Positions 15,002 to 19,220 of a stretch of DNA of 19,220 nucleotides are shown in pieces (position 1 is the first letter of the stretch; each line of letters opens with the position of its first letter). This DNA is from Parvibaculum sp. Its GTDB lineage: Bacteria > Pseudomonadota > Alphaproteobacteria > Parvibaculales > Parvibaculaceae. A program made the translations under genes and the position numbers. A model generated the notes under the pieces. That model was given only the letters and a program-made list of their open reading frames with translations, ran no database searches and was not told where the DNA came from. The stretch lies in NCBI GenBank assembly GCA_014359855.1, contig JACIYQ010000013.1, forward strand, positions 1-19,220, read 5' to 3'.

Positions 15002-15016
15002 TGTTACGTTATAACA
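15002..15016. promoter_or_regulatory. Zur-like operator upstream of the zinc receptor
   Basis: TGTTACGTTATAACA is an inverted repeat (TGTTA-N5-TAACA). On the minus strand it reads TGTTATAACGTAACA, matching 13 of 15 positions of the gammaproteobacterial Zur core TGTTATAATATAACA. It lies 19-33 bases before the receptor ATG, between a TTGAGA-like -35 and a TTATCT-like -10, where a bound repressor would block RNA polymerase. It is also about 118 bases upstream of the divergent ppk2 start. Confidence 0.75.
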
Positions 15017-15133
15017 TCTCAAGAAATGGCAGACCCCGCCGCTCCGGTCAAGCCCCTGAGCGGGCATCGGGTGACGATGCGGGAAATACCGGCTAGCTTC
15101 TCCCTGTACCTGCTTCGGAGGCCGCCGGAAGCG

Positions 15134-15958
15134 ATGTCAGCAAGCGAAAAGAAAAAGAAGGAAAAGACCTCCAGCGAGCCGCCCAAGCTGCCGGAAGAGC
15201 TTTCCCACAAGGCATACAAGGACGAGCTCTATCGCCTTCAGGTCGAGCTGGTGAAGCTTCAGCGCGACATCATCGCCGAAAACCGCAAGCTCCTCGTCAT
15301 CCTCGAGGGACGCGACGCCGCCGGCAAGGATGGCATCGCCAAGCGCCTCGTCGAACACCTCTCACCGCGCGAGACGCGTGTCGTCGCACTCGGCAAACCC
15401 TCCGACCGGCAGCAGACCGAATGGTATTTCCAGCGCTTCACGGAGCATCTGCCCGCCGCGCAGGAACTCGTGATCTTCAACCGCTCCTGGTACAACCGCG
15501 CCGGCGTCGAACGCGTCATGGGCTTTTGCTGCGACAAGGACTATGAGCGCTTCATGACCTCCGTCGGCATGTATGAGGACATGCTGGTCGGCTCCGGCAT
15601 CCAGCTCGTGAAATATTATCTCGACATCTCGAAACCCGAGCAGAAGAAGCGCCTTCAGGACCGGCGCGAGGATCCGCTCAAGCAGTGGAAGATTTCTCCT
15701 GTCGATAAGGTCGCCCTGAAGCACTGGAGCGCCTATAGCCGCGCCCGCGACGAGATGCTCCTGCGCACCCACACGCAGGTCGCGCCGTGGAATGTCGTCC
15801 GCGCCGACGACAAGCGCCACGCCCGGCTCAATCTCATCCGCGATATTCTCGCCCGCATCGGCTATCGCGGCAAACCGGCGGACGGCATCCATCCCGATCC
15901 CCGCATCGTCATTCCTTTCGAGCCCGCGCTTCTCGACGCGGGCGTCCTTGCGAAGTGA
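15134..15958 (+). CDS. ppk2: Polyphosphate kinase 2 (PPK2) family protein
   Basis: The 274-residue protein has the PPK2 fold: Walker A GRDAAGKDG (residues about 59-67), Walker B-region FNRSWYNRAGVERVMGFC (near 116), and the lid REDPLKQWKISPVD. A lysine-rich low-complexity leader (SEKKKKEKT) precedes the conserved YKDELYRLQVELVKLQ start. These cytosolic kinases transfer phosphate between polyphosphate and nucleotides. The preferred nucleotide (ADP, GDP or AMP) cannot be told here. I chose ATG 15134; GGAGG (15117-15121) is somewhat distant. An in-frame ATG at 15026 would add 36 residues with no family similarity. It heads a three-gene run with the DUF4010 and rlmJ genes. Confidence 0.92.
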   Translation: MSASEKKKKEKTSSEPPKLPEELSHKAYKDELYRLQVELVKLQRDIIAENRKLLVILEGRDAAGKDGIAKRLVEHLSPRETRVVALGKPSDRQQTEWYFQRFTEHLPAAQELVIFNRSWYNRAGVERVMGFCCDKDYERFMTSVGMYEDMLVGSGIQLVKYYLDISKPEQKKRLQDRREDPLKQWKISPVDKVALKHWSAYSRARDEMLLRTHTQVAPWNVVRADDKRHARLNLIRDILARIGYRGKPADGIHPDPRIVIPFEPALLDAGVLAK

Positions 15959-15966
15959 GCCCCGCG

Positions 15967-17310
15967 ATGGAAGAGCAAAGCGCCATTCCCTTTCTCGACG
16001 GACTGCCTGACGCCCTGCTTGCGCCGGAGCGGCTTCTCGTTCTGCTGGGCCTGAGCTTCTTCCTCGGCCTCGCCTTCGAGGAATATTTCGGCGCCCGCCG
16101 CTTGAAGGCGCCCGGCGGTGTGCGCACCTTTCCCCTCCTCGCGCTCAGCGGTGCGCTTCTCTATGCGCTCATGCCCGAAACCGCGCTTCTCTTTCTCGGC
16201 GGTCTAGTCGTGCTCGGCGCCTGGTTGTCGATCTGGTACTGGCATCGCCTCGCCATCCAGCGCGACGAACCGCGCATCGAGCATGAGCCCGGCATCCGCC
16301 TCGATGGCGGCATCATGGCGCTGGTCGGAAACCTCATCGCCTATCTTCTCGGTCCGGTGACGCTCACCCAGCCGCTCTGGGTGCCGGTCGCCATCGCCGT
16401 TGCCGCCGTCCTTCTCACCGGCGCGCGCGAACGTCTTCACGCCTTTGCCGAAACGGTCGGCGGCGGCGAACTCGCCACGCTCGCCAAGTTCCTCATCGTC
16501 ATCGGCATCGTCCTTCCGCTTGTGCCCGACGAGCCCGTCACCGACATCACCAGCATCACGCCCTATCAGGTCTGGCTCGCCGTCGTCGTCGTAAGCACGC
16601 TCTCCTATGCGAGCTACATTGTGCAGCGCTTCGTCACGCCGCGGCGCGGCCTTCTCTATTCGGCCGCGCTTGGCGGCCTTTATTCATCCACGGCGACGAC
16701 CGTCGTTCTTTCGCGCCGCGCGCGCGCGGCGGGCGCCGTCCCGGCGCTGCATGCCGCACTGGTCCTGTCGACGAGCGTCATGTTCCTGCGCATCCTGATC
16801 GTCGTCGCCATCTTCAATGCCGATCTCGCCGTCGCGCTCGCTCCCTCGCTCATGGCGCTTCTCGCCCTCGGCCTGGTCATCGCCGCCGCGCTCTACTGGC
16901 GCAGGGACGACACGCAGCCGAATGCCGCGGACGAGGTTCTTCCGCCCTCGAACCCGCTCGAAATCCAGACGGCGGTCATCTTCGCGCTGCTCTTCATCAC
17001 ACTCTCGCTCGCCGTCGGCTGGGCGAATGCCAATCTCGGCGAGGGAAGCCTTTTCGCGCTCGCCGCGCTCGCGGGCATCACCGATGTCGATCCGCTGGTG
17101 CTCTCCATCGCCCAGGCGGCGCATGGCTCCGCAGCGCTTTCGCTCGACGCCGCCGCGATTCTCATTGCCGCTTCCTCGAACAATGTGCTCAAAGGCGTCT
17201 ACATTCTCACCTTCGCCGGGCGCGGCGCGGGCGCCGTTCCCGCGCTTGCGCTGCTCGCTCTCGCAGCAGGCGGCATCGTCGCCGTCTTTGTCACCCTCGG
17301 ACTCGCATGA
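15967..17310 (+). CDS. MgtC/SapB-type DUF4010 family multi-pass membrane protein
   Basis: The 447-residue protein is almost wholly hydrophobic, with roughly a dozen helices. The N-terminal part (LGLSFFLGLAFEEYFGARR, then TFPLLALSGALLYAL) resembles MgtC/SapB proteins. The C-terminal half carries the DUF4010 hallmarks GGLYSSTATTVVLSRRAR and SSNNVLKGVYILTFAGRG. Its function is not established, although MgtC relatives are tied to magnesium and phosphate stress. The start is 8 bases after the ppk2 stop, and the TGA overlaps the ATG of rlmJ as ATGA, so the three genes form an operon. Upstream in-frame codons back to 15787 overlap ppk2 and encode Arg-rich nonsense, so they were rejected. The pairing with polyphosphate kinase suggests a phosphate or ion stress role, which is inference. 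Confidence 0.85.
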   Translation: MEEQSAIPFLDGLPDALLAPERLLVLLGLSFFLGLAFEEYFGARRLKAPGGVRTFPLLALSGALLYALMPETALLFLGGLVVLGAWLSIWYWHRLAIQRDEPRIEHEPGIRLDGGIMALVGNLIAYLLGPVTLTQPLWVPVAIAVAAVLLTGARERLHAFAETVGGGELATLAKFLIVIGIVLPLVPDEPVTDITSITPYQVWLAVVVVSTLSYASYIVQRFVTPRRGLLYSAALGGLYSSTATTVVLSRRARAAGAVPALHAALVLSTSVMFLRILIVVAIFNADLAVALAPSLMALLALGLVIAAALYWRRDDTQPNAADEVLPPSNPLEIQTAVIFALLFITLSLAVGWANANLGEGSLFALAALAGITDVDPLVLSIAQAAHGSAALSLDAAAILIAASSNNVLKGVYILTFAGRGAGAVPALALLALAAGGIVAVFVTLGLA

Positions 17311-18158
17311 ACTACCGCCACGCCTATCATGCCGGCAATTTCGCCGATGTGATGAAACATGCCGTTCTCGCTCTCGTCGTCGAACACCTGAAGAAGAAGG
17401 AGAAACCCTTCTTCCTGCTCGACACCCATGCGGGCACCGGCATGACCGACCTTTCGGGCGAGGAAGCGCAAAAGACCGGCGAATATGGCCAAGGCATCGC
17501 GCGCCTTCTCGCCGCCACCGACCCCCACCCCGCGTTTGGCGCCTATCTCGACGCCGTGCGCGCGCTTGGCGGCTCTCCGCTTGCGCTCTATCCGGGCTCG
17601 CCCGCGCTCATGGCGCATCTCGCCCGCGCGAACGACCGCCTCGCCTTCTGCGAACTCCACCCCGAGGACGCCGCCACGCTCCGCGCCAATTTCCGCCGCG
17701 ACGCCCGCGTGAAGTGTCACGAGATGGACGGCTATACCGCGCTGAAGGCCATGCTGCCGCCGAAGGAGCGGCGCGGGCTTGTCCTCATCGACCCGCCTTT
17801 CGAGGATCGCGGCGAGTTCGACACCCTCGCCCGCGCGCTCGGCGAAGCGACGCGCCGCTTCGCCACCGGCACCTTCCTTCTCTGGTATCCAGTGAAGGAC
17901 CCCTCCGTCTCCGGCGCCTTTCTTGAGCGCCTCGCCGCCGAAGGCCCGCCGAAGACGCTCGCCCTCGAACTTCACGTCAGGGCCGCGGATCCCGCCCGCA
18001 TGACCGGCTCCGGCATGATCGTCGTGAACCCGCCCTTCTCCCTCACCGGCGAAGGCCCCGACGGGAAGTCCACCATCCGCTCGCTGCTCGACTGGCTCGC
18101 GAGAACACTGTCACAAGGCCCCGGCGCCCGCGCGCGCGAGGAATGGTTGCGGGACTAG
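17307..18158 (+). CDS. rlmJ: 23S rRNA (adenine-N6)-methyltransferase RlmJ
   Basis: The 283-residue protein starts MNYRHAYHAGNFADVMKHAV, the diagnostic RlmJ/YhiR opening. It continues with FFLLDTHAGTGMTDL (S-adenosylmethionine-binding motif I) and IDPPFEDRGEF, whose DPPF at residues 162-165 is the catalytic motif of N6-adenine methyltransferases. Length is typical. In E. coli RlmJ methylates A2030 of 23S rRNA before ribosome assembly is complete. Its ATG overlaps the stop of the DUF4010 gene, indicating translational coupling. The link to PPK2 is positional only. A dispersed hairpin repeat follows the stop. Confidence 0.95.
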   Translation: MNYRHAYHAGNFADVMKHAVLALVVEHLKKKEKPFFLLDTHAGTGMTDLSGEEAQKTGEYGQGIARLLAATDPHPAFGAYLDAVRALGGSPLALYPGSPALMAHLARANDRLAFCELHPEDAATLRANFRRDARVKCHEMDGYTALKAMLPPKERRGLVLIDPPFEDRGEFDTLARALGEATRRFATGTFLLWYPVKDPSVSGAFLERLAAEGPPKTLALELHVRAADPARMTGSGMIVVNPPFSLTGEGPDGKSTIRSLLDWLARTLSQGPGARAREEWLRD

Positions 18159-18166
18159 CTTTCCGT

Positions 18167-18246
18167 CCTCTCTTCCCACCCTCCCCTCGGGGAGGGTCGA
18201 AAAAAAAGTGGATACCGGTTTTGGGAAGCATGCTCGAAACAAAAAA
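18167..18246. repeat. Dispersed hairpin repeat plus ACCGGT/GCATGC palindromic element after rlmJ
   Basis: CCTCTCTTCCCACCC (18167-18181) is identical to 7584-7598. It overlaps the hairpin ACCCTCCCC (18178-18186) with GGGGAGGGT (18189-18197). An A-run follows (18200-18207), and then GTGGATACCGGTTTTGGGAA, AGCATGCTC and AAACAAAAAA. The second half resembles short palindromic elements common in Rhizobiales intergenic DNA and shares ACCGG and GCATGCTC with 12753-12794. It carries no coding signal. The A-run is on the wrong strand for an rlmJ terminator. Confidence 0.65.
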
Positions 18247-18282
18247 TCGGAATCAGAGGTGACGCCGCCAGGTAAGTGCCAG

Positions 18283-18762
18283 ATGAACCAGCCGCTCACC
18301 GAGGAAGAACTCGTCCGCCGTCTCGCCGAGGCCGAAACCGCCTATGAGGCCGAGATCGAGGCGAACCTCAAGCGCAACTATGTCGCCAACCTCGCCCATG
18401 GCCTGCTCGGACAGACGGGCTTCTGCCTCGTCAACGCGCCCACCTTCGTTCCGGCCTGTATCTATCTTCTCTCCGGCTCCGCATTCGCGGTCGGCCTTGC
18501 GCTCGTCACCGCCATCGGCTTCCTCTGCGTCTTCGGCCTTTTCAACGGCATGCAGGCGGTGATCTTCAACACGCTGATGGCCAAGGTCATCCCGCTGCGC
18601 CTGCGCGGCCGCCTCACCGGCTTCCGCAATTTCTCCGCCGGCCTCACGGCGGCGGGCGTCTCCTTCACGGCGCTCTTCTCGCTCTCCATCGCCGTCCTCG
18701 CCGCCTCCGTCGTCACGATGGTCTTCGTCGATGAGCCCAGAAAACGCCGCCTGAAGGGCTGA
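18283..18762 (+). pseudogene. Shortened remnant of a major facilitator superfamily transporter
   Basis: The intact frame of 159 residues has the family's N-terminal segment (NYVANLAHGLLGQTGFCLVN, APTFVPACIYLLSGSAFAVG). It then jumps to FNGMQAVIFNTLMAKVIP and RGRLTGFRNFSAGLTAAGVS, and ends soon after a final helix at VDEPRKRRLKG. From memory of these transporters, about 80 residues are missing after SAFAVGLAL and a shorter block after TAAGVSF. The whole second half (six helices) is absent too. A complete member would have 12 helices and over 400 residues. It cannot transport as a normal facilitator. Because the frame is open and AGGTAAG lies near the ATG at 18283, a small membrane protein may still be made. 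An upstream ATG at 18208 reads through the repeat element and was rejected. Confidence 0.6.
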
Positions 18763-18849
18763 GCCCCGAAACAAGCCTTTATTCAGCTTTCGCGGCCCAT
18801 AATCGCCCGCGCCGCCGCTCCGGGCGGGCGCTTCACGCGGGACCGCGAC

Positions 18850-19220
18850 ATGCTCCGATTGCCTTTTCTTGCCGCAGCCTTCCTCGGCGCATGGGCGCTC
18901 GCCATAGCGTCAGCTCCCGCCTCGGCCGCCTTCATGGACGAGGCGGCGCAAACCGTGATCGGCGAGCGCTCGGCAGCGATGTTCCGCCGCATCGGCGTCA
19001 GCGATCTCTATCGTTTCAACCGGCTGGAAAAGGCGCTGGCGGGCGGCACAGCCGGCCTTGAGGATCTCGACACCGGTCTCGAACTCGGCCACCGCTTTCT
19101 CGACAGCGAGCCGATGTTCGCGGGCTTCGTCTTCGGCGCCATCGCCAGGGCCTACAGCGCGGGCACGCTGCCGCCCCTGCGCCAGACGGGCGAGGCGCTC
19201 TACTGGAACGCCGTCGCCTA
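18850..19220 (+). CDS. Secreted protein of unknown family, N-terminal part (runs off the window)
   Basis: From ATG 18850 the frame is open to the window end (123 codons). It begins MLRLPFLAAAFLGAWALAI followed by ASAPASAA, a standard Sec signal peptide with an Ala-x-Ala cleavage site near residue 27. The mature part starts FMDEAAQTVIGERSAAMFRR and is mixed, mostly helical and soluble, with Leu/Glu-rich segments (LEKALAGGTAGLEDLDTGLE) and HRFLDSEPMFAGFVFGAIA. I do not recognise the family. It is probably periplasmic. The inverted repeat CGCCCGC (18804-18810) with GCGGGCG (18824-18830) lies 20-46 bases before the start. No strong Shine-Dalgarno is visible, so the exact start is uncertain. Confidence 0.6.
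   Translation, partial: MLRLPFLAAAFLGAWALAIASAPASAAFMDEAAQTVIGERSAAMFRRIGVSDLYRFNRLEKALAGGTAGLEDLDTGLELGHRFLDSEPMFAGFVFGAIARAYSAGTLPPLRQTGEALYWNAVA

Noticed and set aside
18178..18207. Hairpin plus A-run as an intrinsic terminator of rlmJ
   Set aside because: The run after the stem is A on the plus strand, so rlmJ mRNA would have no U-tract; on the minus strand the T-run comes before the stem.
1..19220. CRISPR array, tRNA, rRNA, transposase or defence island
   Set aside because: I saw no regularly spaced repeats, tRNA-like cloverleaf, rRNA sequence, transposase motif or known defence gene.

Overview
The window is GC-rich, uses ATG/GTG/TTG starts, and has purine-rich Shine-Dalgarno sites. 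Its gene families (QmcA/NfeD pair, DUF1469 and DUF883 membrane proteins, two TonB-dependent receptors, paired acyl-CoA dehydrogenases, PPK2, DUF4010) and its short intergenic palindromes fit an environmental alphaproteobacterium. A Parvibaculum-like or Hyphomicrobiales-type genome is my best guess; it is an inference, not proven by any single gene.

Layout. 1-1242 is the 3' end of a TonB-dependent receptor. 1301-5549 is a cell-envelope block: a cardiolipin synthase-type phospholipase D protein; a three-gene run of DUF883 (YqjD/ElaB-like), DUF1469 (YqjE-like) and a glycine-zipper lipoprotein; and, convergent to these, the pair qmcA (SPFH) and an NfeD protein. 5744-6346 is a YibF-type glutathione S-transferase. 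6368-7145 is a badly eroded zinc-type alcohol dehydrogenase pseudogene, followed by a perfect AT-rich palindrome and a SemiSWEET sugar transporter (7229-7507). 7653-7802 holds the C-terminal remnant of a RelB/DinJ-type antitoxin, whose ATG overlaps the stop of an acyl-CoA dehydrogenase. 7799-10096 encodes two adjacent acyl-CoA dehydrogenases that look like subunits of one heteromeric enzyme. 10256-12460 is a membrane GGDEF-EAL protein. 12461-12790 is a gene-free stretch rich in hairpins. 12791-14983 is a ZnuD-like zinc receptor with a Zur-like operator just upstream (15002-15016). Divergent from it run ppk2, a DUF4010 membrane protein and rlmJ (15134-18158). 18283-18762 is a shortened major-facilitator remnant, and 18850 to the end is the start of an unrecognised secreted protein.

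How the parts relate. The clearest regulatory unit is the Zur-like box and the ZnuD-like receptor: zinc shortage should relieve repression of outer-membrane zinc uptake. The 1301-5549 block groups proteins linked to membrane lipid composition and membrane microdomains. Three genes (dehydrogenase, antitoxin, transporter) show deletion-type decay, so this chromosomal segment appears to be losing accessory genes. I found no CRISPR array, transposase, tRNA, rRNA or prophage module.
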